Source: Mycobacterium sp. M26
GTDB lineage: Bacteria > Actinomycetota > Actinomycetes > Mycobacteriales > Mycobacteriaceae
Assembly (NCBI RefSeq): GCF_001494595.1
Contig: NZ_LN929907.1
Span: 310,001 to 374,000, forward strand
Length of the DNA: 64,000 nucleotides
Direction: 5' to 3'
Positions within the stretch are counted from its first letter, which is position 1. Every line of letters begins with the position of its first letter. The position numbers and the translations under genes are program-made. Shown here piece after piece: positions 24,309-32,899 of this stretch. The notes below the pieces were generated by a model, which worked only from the letters and a program-made list of their open reading frames with translations, was not told the DNA's origin and searched no databases.

Positions 24309-25724
24309 ATGTATGTTCGAGTGATGACCCAGGGGTGCGCTGTCGATGCCGGTGCGCCGGGCGTGTTTGTCGACCTGGTGGAGGCGTTGGCCCGGCTGTC
24401 CGCCTGTGACGTGGCGGCTCTGACTGCGCGCGAGATTGTGCCGGCCCTGCAGTCCCTACAGCTGGTGCGCAATGTCTTGCCCGCTGTCGAGCATCAGCTG
24501 CTGGCGGCGCTGCAGTGCCAGACGACGCCTGCTGAGCTCGGTGATGCACCGACCTGGGCGGTGTGGTTGCGCGACCAGCTGCTGCTGTCCTCGGTGGAGG
24601 CGCGCCGTCGGGTCGATCACGCCAAGGCACTGGGACCACGGGCCTCAGTGACGGGCCAACCCCTGGGACCCCACCTGCCGGCCACCGCCGCCGCCCAGGC
24701 GGACGGGCTGATCACCGAAGCCCACGCCGCGGTGATGGCTGACTTCGCCGCCCGGATTCCGCACGGTGTCGACCCGAAGGAGGTCGCCGAGGCTGAGGGC
24801 AACCTCGCCGAGTTGGCGGCCGCGTTCACACCGGAAGAACTTCGCACGCTGGTCACTAAACAGCTCTACTGCTGGAACCAAGATGGTCAGTTCACCGACG
24901 TCGAGCGTGCCAAGAAACGCGGCATTGTCATCGGCAAGCAAGGCCCCGACGGGATGAGCCGCATCACGGGCTGGCTGACCCCGGCGATGCGGGCCACCTG
25001 GGAAGCGGCGCTGAAGAAAGAGGCGGCCCCGGGGCACTGCATTCCCGAGGATCCCACCGTCGTGGGTTCAGAACCCACTGAAGCACAGATCAAGGCCGAC
25101 ACCCGCACCCCCGCTCAGCGCAACCACGACGGCCTGCAAGCCCTGCTCACCGCGTTCCTGGCCTCTGGCGTGCTCGGCACCCACCGCGGGTTACCGGTCA
25201 CGCTCATCATCCGCGCCGACTTGGCTGACCTCGAAGCCCGCACCGGCCACGCCCTGACCTCCAGCGGGTCAATGATGCCCATCTCCGATGTCATCGCACT
25301 GCTCGACGACCAGCAGGCGCACCACTATCTGGCCATCTTCCACGGAGCAAAGTCGTTACAGCTCAACGAAGGCCGGTCCAAGCGTCTGGCCACCGCCGCC
25401 CAGCGGCTGATGCTCTTCGCCCGTGACGGCGGAAGCACACGGCCGGGATCGACGACCCCGTTCGACCACTGCGAGGTCAACCACAACATCAAATGGGCCG
25501 CACCACACAACGGGTGCACGGATATCGACGAACTGTCGCTGATGTCCGGACCCGACAACCGCATCCTCGAAAAGGGCGGATACACGGTCACGCTCGGCAA
25601 GAGGGGTATCGAATGGCGGCCCAGCCGCCGATCCACCCGCCGCCGACCACCCCGCAACTACTACTTCAATCCCCATCAGATCCTCAAACGAGGAGAAGGC
25701 GCAGACGGCACGGATCCGCCGTGA
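24309..25724 (+). CDS. DUF222/13E12-repeat family protein with degenerate HNH site
   Basis: A 471-residue protein. The DUF222 domain fills residues 20-300 (LVEALARLSACDVAALT and GWLTPAMRATWEAALKKEA are typical). The C-terminal HNH region is decayed. The usual paired cysteines appear as Ser in GSTRPGSTTP, HH becomes NH in CEVNHNIKW, and the final CxxH is replaced by SGPDNR. Such proteins are often multicopy in mycobacteria and sit in variable regions. Nuclease activity is unlikely here. ATG 24324 is an alternative start. Downstream, 25725-25910 has only a short CCCCG/CGGGG hairpin (25748-25761). Confidence 0.8.
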   Translation: MYVRVMTQGCAVDAGAPGVFVDLVEALARLSACDVAALTAREIVPALQSLQLVRNVLPAVEHQLLAALQCQTTPAELGDAPTWAVWLRDQLLLSSVEARRRVDHAKALGPRASVTGQPLGPHLPATAAAQADGLITEAHAAVMADFAARIPHGVDPKEVAEAEGNLAELAAAFTPEELRTLVTKQLYCWNQDGQFTDVERAKKRGIVIGKQGPDGMSRITGWLTPAMRATWEAALKKEAAPGHCIPEDPTVVGSEPTEAQIKADTRTPAQRNHDGLQALLTAFLASGVLGTHRGLPVTLIIRADLADLEARTGHALTSSGSMMPISDVIALLDDQQAHHYLAIFHGAKSLQLNEGRSKRLATAAQRLMLFARDGGSTRPGSTTPFDHCEVNHNIKWAAPHNGCTDIDELSLMSGPDNRILEKGGYTVTLGKRGIEWRPSRRSTRRRPPRNYYFNPHQILKRGEGADGTDPP

Positions 25725-25910
25725 TCGGCCAGGGACAGACCATCAATCCCCGAAGTCGGGGCTGATCCACTCAAAATTTCGAGAGGGACGACGGCAAGGC
25801 CTACGTCGAGGACGGCGGGCCGCGGTTCTCGTCGCGACCCCGGCCACCAGCCCGATGTACCTTCGCACCTACGCCGACAGGGTAGAACTGCAACACGGTG
25901 TCCATGGTCG

Positions 25911-26537
25911 GTGCTGGCAGGCAGACTCAGGCCCGTGACCGGCTACATGAAGTTTCGACCACCGCCCGCCCGGATTCTGACCGGCGACGAGCTCTTCACA
26001 GGACTCGACCACACCGTGAAGGACTTCTGGTCATACGCGGCCAGAGATCTTCGCTCCAATGTCCTGCGAGGAGTTCTTGCGGAATGGCTCGTGGCGAAGG
26101 CCGTCGGCGCGCCGGAACCCCGGCCTGAATGGGATGAATTCGACGTTCTCACTCCCGCAAGCGTTCGCGTTGAGGTCAAGTCTTCGGCCTACCTCCAGGC
26201 GTGGCCACAGCACGACCTGTCGACTATCAAGTTCAGCGGCCTCCGCTCCCAGAAGTTGGACCCGGAAACCGGGTATTCGGGCAAGCGAACGTTCAATGCG
26301 GATATCTACGTTTTCTGTGTTCAGACGGCGCAGTCACACGATGCCTACGATCCGCTCGACGTTTCGCAATGGGCCTTCTACGTCCTGCCTCGGTCCCGCG
26401 TAGAGTCAATCGGTCAACGGAGCATCGGGTTGGCGCGGATCAAAAGTGAGGTGGCGCAACCAGTCGGTTTCGACAGCCTCGCCGCTGCAATCGATCGGAC
26501 GGCCGCCGAGAACCCGGTCCGGGACCCACGCGAGTAG
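25911..26537 (+). CDS. Putative PD-(D/E)XK nuclease-fold protein
   Basis: A 208-residue protein from GTG 25911; GTG 25935 and ATG 25947 are alternative starts. I do not recognise a named family. The pattern E58 (VLAEWLVA), D78 (EFDVL), then E88 and K90 in RVEVKSS matches the core of PD-(D/E)XK nucleases such as restriction and Holliday-junction enzymes. A later FNADIYVFCV strand and FYVLPRS fit the same fold. No methyltransferase is nearby, so it is probably not a classical restriction enzyme. It lies between a decayed HNH gene and tRNA-Leu, a position typical of integrated accessory DNA. Confidence 0.65.
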   Translation: MLAGRLRPVTGYMKFRPPPARILTGDELFTGLDHTVKDFWSYAARDLRSNVLRGVLAEWLVAKAVGAPEPRPEWDEFDVLTPASVRVEVKSSAYLQAWPQHDLSTIKFSGLRSQKLDPETGYSGKRTFNADIYVFCVQTAQSHDAYDPLDVSQWAFYVLPRSRVESIGQRSIGLARIKSEVAQPVGFDSLAAAIDRTAAENPVRDPRE

Positions 26538-26593
26538 ATCCCCTCGCCGCCATCCCGGTAACCGCCAAGACCAAGCATCACCACAAAGCACAA

Positions 26594-26648
26594 AGGTCAC
26601 GACCTCTTTCGAGTTCGTGACCTCTATGCCTGGAGTTCGTAGAACTCC
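26594..26648 (-). terminator. Two hairpins downstream of tRNA-Leu
   Basis: Reading the minus strand after tRNA-Leu, a first hairpin has arms at 26642-26648 and 26632-26638 (GGAGTTC/GAACTCC, 3-nt loop). A second has arms at 26615-26623 and 26594-26602 (AGGTCACGA/TCGTGACCT, 12-nt loop) followed by TTTGTGCTTTG. The second fits a tRNA terminator; the weak T-run limits confidence. Confidence 0.45.
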
Positions 26649-26654
26649 TCTATG

Positions 26655-26738
26655 TGGGCGAAGGGGGACTTGAACCCCCACGTCCCGAAGGACACTGGCA
26701 CCTGAAGCCAGCGCGTCTGCCATTCCGCCACTCGCCCA
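26655..26738 (-). tRNA. tRNA-Leu (anticodon CAG)
   Basis: An 84-nt class II tRNA with acceptor stem TGGGCGA/TCGCCCA, anticodon stem CTGGC/GCCAG, loop TTCAGGT with anticodon CAG, a variable arm (TGTCCTTCGGGACG) and T-loop GTTCAAGTC. CCA is not encoded. Its 3' side faces the PD-(D/E)XK and DUF222 genes, so it could have served as an integration target. Confidence 0.95.
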
Positions 26739-26813
26739 AAACGACCGGGGGAGCGTATCAGGTCCGCTGGATGATCCCCAACTCGCGCCCACGTCGTCCC
26801 ACCACTCTACGAC

Positions 26814-26849
26814 CCAGGTCACACTTCCCCGCGCGGGGCCCTGACCTGG
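26814..26849. repeat. Nested inverted repeat upstream of fhaA
   Basis: Outer arms CCAGGTCA (26814-26821) and TGACCTGG (26842-26849) enclose a 12-bp perfect palindrome CCCCGCGCGGGG (26827-26838). The element lies between the divergent tRNA-Leu and fhaA and could form a cruciform or bind a regulator. It is not positioned as a terminator of either gene. Confidence 0.5.
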
Positions 26850-26961
26850 TGTAATTCGATTCTCAGAGTTCTCATGGTGACGATGCCTCAACCTGGGCCG
26901 ATACCATGCAGGAGAAAGAAGCGGCGGTGCGACACGCGCCGGACTCGAGGCAGGCGGTGAG

Positions 26962-27930
26962 ATGAGTAACCAGAGAGGTCTGGTTCAACGCATCGAGCGC
27001 AAACTCGAGAACACGGTGGGTGACGCCGTTGCGCGGGTATTCGGTGGGTCGATCGTTCCGCAAGAAGTAGAAGCACTACTGCGCCGGGAGGCCTCCGATG
27101 GTGTGCAAACACTGCAGGGCGGCCGTCTGTTGGCACCCAACGAGTACGTCATTACCCTCAGTGAGTCCGACTTCGAGAAGGTCAGCGCTGATCGCGATCT
27201 CACCTCGGACACTTTTGCCAAACACTTGGGGGGATACCTCCGGGAACAAGGGTGGCAAACGTATGGTGATGTCGTCGTCAGGTTCGAGCAGTCGCCGAAC
27301 CTGCACACAGGCCAGTACCGTGCCCGTGGCGTCGTCAATCCGGACGCCAGCCCCCACCCGACCGCAGGCGCACGTGACTATGACTACGGTCGCGCTCCTG
27401 GCCGCCACGAGGAGCCCGGCTACGGCCGCCCCGAGCCGCGCCCTTCCTACCCCGACCAGGGCGGCTACGAGCAGCAGCAGGGTTACGGCGGCGGCTACGG
27501 CCGTCAGGACTACGCCCAGCCCGACTACCCCCGCTACGAGCAAGGCGGTTATGGCGAGCAGGGCCGCGACTACGACTACGGTCAGCCCGCCGGGGGCGGC
27601 TACGGCGGCTACGGCCAGGCCCAGGGTGAGTACCCCGGCGCCGGACACAACGTCACCCTGCAGCTCGACGACGGCAGCGGCCGCACCTACCAGCTGCGCG
27701 AAGGCGCCAACGTCATCGGCCGCGGCCAGGACGCCCAGTTCCGTCTCCCGGACACCGGGGTTTCGCGGCGGCACCTGGAGATCCGCTGGGACGGCCAGGT
27801 GGCGTTGCTCTCCGACCTCAACTCGACCAACGGGACGACGGTCAACAACGCACCCGTGCAGGAGTGGCAGCTGGCCGACGGTGACGTCATCCGGCTCGGC
27901 CACTCCGAGATCATCGTCCGCGTTCACTGA
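26962..27930 (+). CDS. fhaA: FHA domain protein FhaA (DUF3662 + FHA)
   Basis: A 322-residue protein. Residues 1-115 are the DUF3662 domain (GLVQRIERKLENTVGDAVARVFGG). Residues 130-225 are a low-complexity linker rich in Gly, Tyr, Gln and Arg. The C-terminal FHA domain has IGRGQDAQFRLPD, SRRHLEI and DLNSTNGT, the phosphothreonine-binding residues. FhaA binds phosphorylated MviN/MurJ-type partners and PknB substrates to tune peptidoglycan synthesis. At 322 residues it is much shorter than the roughly 527-residue M. tuberculosis form, through a shorter linker. It is the first gene of the operon ending with pknB. Confidence 0.92.
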   Translation: MSNQRGLVQRIERKLENTVGDAVARVFGGSIVPQEVEALLRREASDGVQTLQGGRLLAPNEYVITLSESDFEKVSADRDLTSDTFAKHLGGYLREQGWQTYGDVVVRFEQSPNLHTGQYRARGVVNPDASPHPTAGARDYDYGRAPGRHEEPGYGRPEPRPSYPDQGGYEQQQGYGGGYGRQDYAQPDYPRYEQGGYGEQGRDYDYGQPAGGGYGGYGQAQGEYPGAGHNVTLQLDDGSGRTYQLREGANVIGRGQDAQFRLPDTGVSRRHLEIRWDGQVALLSDLNSTNGTTVNNAPVQEWQLADGDVIRLGHSEIIVRVH

Positions 27931-28045
27931 GGTCGGCGGGGGGCCGCGCCTTGGGCGAAGCTGTGTGGCTTCACCCTCGGGTCCTGCAGCGTCCAAGTAT
28001 CGTGGCGGTGCTGCGACAGCGGCGCGAGGACGGAGAGGACGCCGG

Positions 28046-28513
28046 ATGCAGGGACTAGTTCTGCAGCTGACGCGCGCCGGTTTCCTGCTGCTGCTCTGGC
28101 TGTTCATCTGGTCGGTGCTGCGCATCCTGCGCAACGACATCTACGCGCCCACCGGCGCGGTCATGGTTCGTCGCGGTCTGGCACTGCGCGGCGCGCTGCT
28201 GCCGTCGCGTCAGCAGCGCAGCACCGCCCGCTACCTGGTGGTCACCGAGGGCGCCCTGGCCGGCACTCGCATCACGCTGGGTAGCCAGCCGGTGCTGATC
28301 GGCCGGGCCGATGACTCCACCCTGGTGCTGACCGACGACTACGCCTCGACCCGGCACGCCCGGCTGTCCCAGCGGGGTTCGGACTGGTACGTCGAAGACC
28401 TAGGATCGACCAACGGCACATACCTCGACAGGGCGAAGGTGACCACGGCAGTTCGCGTTCCGATCGGCACGCCGGTACACATCGGCAAGACGGTAATCGA
28501 GCTGCGCCCGTGA
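28046..28513 (+). CDS. fhaB: FHA domain protein FhaB (FipA)
   Basis: A 155-residue protein. An N-terminal transmembrane helix (about 8-30) is followed by a cytoplasmic FHA domain with VLIGRADDSTLVLTDDYASTRHARL and EDLGSTNGTYLD. FhaB/FipA interacts with FtsZ, FtsQ and Ser/Thr kinases to link signalling to division under stress. The start ATG lies 115 bp after fhaA. Its TGA overlaps the pstP GTG (GTGA). The length is as expected for the family. Confidence 0.92.
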   Translation: MQGLVLQLTRAGFLLLLWLFIWSVLRILRNDIYAPTGAVMVRRGLALRGALLPSRQQRSTARYLVVTEGALAGTRITLGSQPVLIGRADDSTLVLTDDYASTRHARLSQRGSDWYVEDLGSTNGTYLDRAKVTTAVRVPIGTPVHIGKTVIELRP

Positions 28514-30024
28514 CCCTTGTCCTGCGCTACGCCGCTCGAAGCGACCGCGGCCTGGTTCGCGCCAACAACGAAGACTCGGTCTACGCCGGTGCCCGCCTGC
28601 TGGCCCTGGCCGACGGTATGGGCGGGCACGCCGCCGGCGAGGTGGCCTCCCAGCTCGTGATCGCCGCACTGGCTCATCTCGATGACGACGAGCCCGGCGG
28701 CGACCTGCTGAGCAAGCTCGACGACGCCGTGCACGACGGCAACTCGGCGATCGCCGCACACGTCGAGATGGAGCCCGAGCTGGAGGGTATGGGCACCACG
28801 CTCACCGCAATCCTGTTCGCCGGCAACCGGCTTGGACTGGTCCACATCGGCGACTCGCGGGGCTATCTGCTGCGCGACGGTGAGCTCACCCAGATCACCA
28901 AGGACGACACCTTCGTCCAGACCCTCGTCGATGAGGGCCGGATCACTGCCGAGGAGGCGCACAGCCACCCGCAGCGCTCGCTGATCATGCGTGCCCTGAC
29001 CGGCCACGAGGTCGAGCCGACGCTGATCATGCGCGAGGCCCGCGAGGGTGACCGCTACCTGCTGTGTTCCGACGGCCTGTCCGACCCGGTGAGCTTCGAG
29101 ACCATCCAGGAAGCGCTGCAGATCTCCGACGTCGCCGAGAGCGCCGACCGGCTCATCGAGCTGGCGTTGCGCGGCGGGGGACCGGACAACGTGACCGTGG
29201 TGGTGGCCGACGTCGTCGACTACGACTACGGCGGCCAGACCCAGCCGATCCTGGCCGGGGCGGTCTCCGGCGACGACGATCACGTCGCACCCCCGAACAC
29301 CGCCGCCGGGCGCGCCTCGGCGATCAACCCGCGGCCGAACGTGGCCAAGCGGGTGGTGGCCGAACCCGCACCACCGCCAAAACCGCGCTCCCGCAAGCGA
29401 ATTGTCATCGCCGCCGCATTGGTGGTGCTGCTCGCGATCGCCGGCCTGGTGGTGGGCCGCGAGATCATCCGCAGCAACTACTACGTCAGCGCCTACAACG
29501 GCACGGTCGCGATCATGCGGGGTATCCAGGGCTCGATTCTGGGCTACCCGCTGCAGGAGCCCTACCTGCTGGGCTGCCTCAACGACCGCGGCGAGCTGTC
29601 CCAGATCAGCTACGGCCAGGCCACCGACAGCCTGGGCTGCTCGCTGATGCGGCTGCAGGATCTGCGGCCGTCTGAGCGCACCCAGGTTTCGGCCGGGCTG
29701 CCCGCCGGCAGCCTGGACAATGCGATCGGTCAGCTCCGCGAACTTTCGCGCAGCTCGCTGCTGCCGCCGTGCGCACCGACACCGCCGCCGGGCCCCACGG
29801 CAAGTGAAAGTGCTAGCCCGGCCCCGCGCACCACGACCTCGGCACCCACGTCGGCCTCACCGCGCACCACTCCGGCACCGCCGCCGAGCCCCACGGCAAG
29901 TGAAAGTGCTACGGCAGCAACCGATTCCGCAACACCTCCGGCTCCGCCCAGCCCGGCGCCGACCGTGACCCAACTGCCCGCCCCGCCGCAGAAGCCGGGT
30001 GTCGACTGCCGGGCGGCAGCATGA
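28510..30024 (+). CDS. pstP: PP2C-type Ser/Thr phosphatase PstP
   Basis: A 504-residue protein. The PP2C domain (residues 4-240) shows the metal ligands in NNEDSVY, ADGMGGHAAGE, HIGDSRGYL, SDGLSD and GPDNVTVVV. A Pro/Arg linker leads to a transmembrane helix near 296-318, an extracytoplasmic domain with two Cys (LLGCLND, LGCSLM) and a Pro/Ser/Thr-rich tail. PstP dephosphorylates PknA, PknB and their substrates such as CwlM. The tail contains an in-frame repeated stretch (29780-29911). Start GTG and stop both overlap neighbouring genes. Confidence 0.93.
   Translation: MTLVLRYAARSDRGLVRANNEDSVYAGARLLALADGMGGHAAGEVASQLVIAALAHLDDDEPGGDLLSKLDDAVHDGNSAIAAHVEMEPELEGMGTTLTAILFAGNRLGLVHIGDSRGYLLRDGELTQITKDDTFVQTLVDEGRITAEEAHSHPQRSLIMRALTGHEVEPTLIMREAREGDRYLLCSDGLSDPVSFETIQEALQISDVAESADRLIELALRGGGPDNVTVVVADVVDYDYGGQTQPILAGAVSGDDDHVAPPNTAAGRASAINPRPNVAKRVVAEPAPPPKPRSRKRIVIAAALVVLLAIAGLVVGREIIRSNYYVSAYNGTVAIMRGIQGSILGYPLQEPYLLGCLNDRGELSQISYGQATDSLGCSLMRLQDLRPSERTQVSAGLPAGSLDNAIGQLRELSRSSLLPPCAPTPPPGPTASESASPAPRTTTSAPTSASPRTTPAPPPSPTASESATAATDSATPPAPPSPAPTVTQLPAPPQKPGVDCRAAA
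29780..29911 (+). repeat. In-frame direct repeat in the pstP tail
   Basis: A roughly 36-bp segment at 29780-29815 recurs at 29876-29911 with one mismatch, a 96-bp (32-codon) spacing. It encodes PPPxPTASESA twice, so the reading frame is kept and only the disordered extracytoplasmic tail is expanded. Confidence 0.8.
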
Positions 30025-31427
30025 GCACCCAACCGCAGGCCCCGGTGACGCTGGCGACGGTGACGCCGACCCGGCGTAACACCGAGCTGGCGCTGCTGAT
30101 CTTCGCGACGCTGATCACCGTCATCGCGTTGATGATCGTGGAGGCCAACCAGGAGCAGGGCATGAGCTGGGATCTGGCCAGTTCCACGCTGGCCTTCCTG
30201 ACCCTGTTCATCTGCGCGCATCTGGCCATCCGGCGTTTCGCGCCCTACGCCGATCCGGTGCTGCTGCCGATTGTGGCGCTGCTCAACGGTCTTGGGCTGG
30301 TGATGATTCACCGGCTCGATCTGGTGCCCGGCGCGCTGGAAGCATCGGCCAAGGGCCCCAGCGACTCTCAGCAGATGTTGTGGACGCTGGTCGGCGTCGT
30401 CGGCTTCTCGCTGGTGGTGGTGTTCCTCAAGGATCACCGGATCCTGGCCCGCTACGGTTACGTGTGCGGACTGGCCGGTCTGATCCTGCTCGTCATCCCC
30501 GCCCTGCTGCCTGCCCGGTTTTCCGAGACCAACGGCGCCAAGATCTGGATCCGGTTCCCCGGCTTCAGCATTCAGCCCGCCGAGTTCTCCAAGATCCTGC
30601 TGCTGATCTTCTTCGCCTCGGTGCTGGTGGCCAAGCGCAGTCTGTTCACCAGCGCGGGCAAGCATGTGCTGGGCATGGACGTGCCGCGCCCGCGCGACCT
30701 GGCCCCGCTGCTGGTGGCCTGGATCGCCTCGGTTGGCGTGATGGTGTTCGAGAAGGACCTGGGCACCTCACTGCTGCTGTACGCGTCGTTCCTGGTGATG
30801 GTCTATATCGCCACCGAGCGGTTCAGCTGGGTAGCCATCGGCCTGACCCTGTTCGCCGCGGGCAGTGTCGTGGCCTACCACCTGTTCGGCCACGTGCGGG
30901 TGCGGGTGCAGACCTGGCTGGATCCGTTCGCCGACCCCGAGGGCGCCGGCTACCAGATGGTGCAGTCGCAGTTCAGCTTTGCCACCGGCGGCATCTTCGG
31001 GACCGGTCTGGGCAACGGCCAGCCGGGTACGGTGCCTGCCGCCTCCACCGACTTCATCATCGCGGCCGTCGGTGAGGAGCTGGGCCTGGTGGGCCTGGCC
31101 GGCGTGCTGATGCTCTACACGATCCTGATCGTGCGCGGCCTGCGCACCGCGATCGCGGTGCGGGACAGCTTCGGCAAGCTGCTGGCCGCCGGGCTGGCCT
31201 CGACGCTGGCCATCCAGTTGTTCATCGTGGTCGGCGGTGTCACCGGGCTGATCCCGCTGACCGGTCTGACGACGCCGTGGATGTCCTACGGCGGGTCGTC
31301 GCTGGTGGCCAACTACCTGCTGCTGGCGATCCTGGTGAAGATCTCCCATGCCGCCCGCCGGCCGATCATGACCAGCCCGCACACTCCGATCGCGGCGGCC
31401 AGTACCGAGGTGATCGAGCGGGTATGA
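30021..31427 (+). CDS. rodA: SEDS peptidoglycan polymerase RodA
   Basis: A 468-residue polytopic protein with about ten helices. SEDS motifs are seen in GAKIWIRFPGFSIQPAEFSKI, FEKDLGTSLLLYASFLVMVYIATER and the C-terminal GLTTPWMSYGGSSL. RodA polymerises lipid II with its transpeptidase partner PbpA, encoded next. The ATG overlaps the pstP TGA and the stop overlaps the pbpA ATG, both as ATGA. The FtsW-like N-terminal and C-terminal extensions are ordinary for mycobacterial RodA. Confidence 0.92.
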   Translation: MSTQPQAPVTLATVTPTRRNTELALLIFATLITVIALMIVEANQEQGMSWDLASSTLAFLTLFICAHLAIRRFAPYADPVLLPIVALLNGLGLVMIHRLDLVPGALEASAKGPSDSQQMLWTLVGVVGFSLVVVFLKDHRILARYGYVCGLAGLILLVIPALLPARFSETNGAKIWIRFPGFSIQPAEFSKILLLIFFASVLVAKRSLFTSAGKHVLGMDVPRPRDLAPLLVAWIASVGVMVFEKDLGTSLLLYASFLVMVYIATERFSWVAIGLTLFAAGSVVAYHLFGHVRVRVQTWLDPFADPEGAGYQMVQSQFSFATGGIFGTGLGNGQPGTVPAASTDFIIAAVGEELGLVGLAGVLMLYTILIVRGLRTAIAVRDSFGKLLAAGLASTLAIQLFIVVGGVTGLIPLTGLTTPWMSYGGSSLVANYLLLAILVKISHAARRPIMTSPHTPIAAASTEVIERV

Positions 31428-32899
31428 ACACCTCACTGCGCCGTATCTCGATCATGATCATGGCTTTGATCGTGCTGCTGCTGATCAACGCGACGGTCAC
31501 CCAGGTGTTCCGGGCCGACGGGCTGCGCGCCGACCCGCGCAACCAGCGGGTGCTGCTCGACGAGTACTCGCGCCAGCGCGGGCAGATCACTGCCGGCGGC
31601 CAGCTGCTGGCCTACTCGGTGTCGACCAACGGGCACTACCGGTTCCTGCGGGTGTACCCGAATCCCTTTGTCTACGCACCGGTTACCGGCTTCTACTCGC
31701 TGCGCTACTCCAGCACCGGCCTGGAGCGCGCGGAGGACAGCATCCTCAACGGTTCCGACCAGCGGCTGTTCGGCCGCCGGCTGGCCGACTTCTTCACCGG
31801 CCGCGATCCGCGCGGCGGCAACGTGGACACCACGATCGTCCCGCGGGTGCAGCAGGCCGCGTGGGAGGCGATGCAGCAGGGCTGCAACGGGCCGTGCAAG
31901 GGCTCGGTGGTCGCGCTGGAGCCGTCCACCGGCAAGATCCTGGCGATGGTGTCGTCCCCGTCGTACGACCCCAACCTGCTGGCCACCCACGACACCGACG
32001 AACAGGGCAAGGCGTGGCAGCAGCTGCGTGACGACCCCGGCTCGCCGCTGACCAACCGTGCGATCTCCGAGACCTTCCCGCCCGGCTCGACGTTCAAGGT
32101 GATCACCACCGCCGCCGCCCTGCAGGCCGGAATCAGCGACACCGACCAGCTGACCGCGGCACCGCAGATCCAGCTTCCGAACAGCACCGCGACCTTGGAG
32201 AACTACGGCGGCACCGCCTGCGGCAACGCCCCGACGGCCTCGCTGCGCGAAGCGTTCGCCCGGTCCTGCAACACCGCATTCGTGGAACTGGGTATCCGGG
32301 TAGGTGCCGATGCGCTGCGCAACACCGCGCAAGCGTTCGGGTTGGACAGTGCACCCGCGCCGATCCCGTTGGAGGTCGCCGAGTCCACGGTCGGCCCGAT
32401 CGCGGACGCCGCGGCACTGGGAATGTCGAGCATGGGGCAGAAGGACGTGGCTGTGACACCGCTGCAGAACGCGGAGGTGGCGGCGACGATCGCCAACTCA
32501 GGGGTGTTGATGCAGCCGTATCTGGTGGACAGCCTGCGCGGACCTGACCTGTCCAACATCGCCACCACCGCGCCCCAGGAGCAGCGGCGTGCGGTTTCTC
32601 CACAGGTCGCGGCTAAGCTAACTGATTTGATGATCGGCGCCGAACAGCTCACCCAGCAAAAGGGAGCCATTCCGGGCGTCCAGATCGCTTCCAAGACCGG
32701 TACCGCCGAACACGGCACCGACCCGAGGAACACACCCCCACATGCCTGGTACATCGCGTTCGCCCCGGCCCAGAGCCCCAAGGTCGCGGTCGCGGTGCTG
32801 ATCGAGAACGGCGGCGACCGGCTGTCGGCGACCGGCGGAGCGCTGGCCGCCCCGGTCGGGCGGGCAACCATCGCGGCGGCTTTGCAGGGGGCATCGTGA
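31424..32899 (+). CDS. pbpA: Class B penicillin-binding protein PbpA
   Basis: A 491-residue protein with one N-terminal transmembrane helix (about 8-26). The transpeptidase motifs are S222-TFK225 in [12 protein letters not shown] in RSCNTAF and KTG in SKTGTAEH. C154 and C158 (CNGPC) match the disulfide reported for M. tuberculosis PbpA. It crosslinks peptidoglycan during elongation and division with RodA. Start and stop overlap rodA and pknA by four bases each. All catalytic residues are intact. Confidence 0.93.
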   Translation: MNTSLRRISIMIMALIVLLLINATVTQVFRADGLRADPRNQRVLLDEYSRQRGQITAGGQLLAYSVSTNGHYRFLRVYPNPFVYAPVTGFYSLRYSSTGLERAEDSILNGSDQRLFGRRLADFFTGRDPRGGNVDTTIVPRVQQAAWEAMQQGCNGPCKGSVVALEPSTGKILAMVSSPSYDPNLLATHDTDEQGKAWQQLRDDPGSPLTNRAISETFPPGSTFKVITTAAALQAGISDTDQLTAAPQIQLPNSTATLENYGGTACGNAPTASLREAFARSCNTAFVELGIRVGADALRNTAQAFGLDSAPAPIPLEVAESTVGPIADAAALGMSSMGQKDVAVTPLQNAEVAATIANSGVLMQPYLVDSLRGPDLSNIATTAPQEQRRAVSPQVAAKLTDLMIGAEQLTQQKGAIPGVQIASKTGTAEHGTDPRNTPPHAWYIAFAPAQSPKVAVAVLIENGGDRLSATGGALAAPVGRATIAAALQGAS

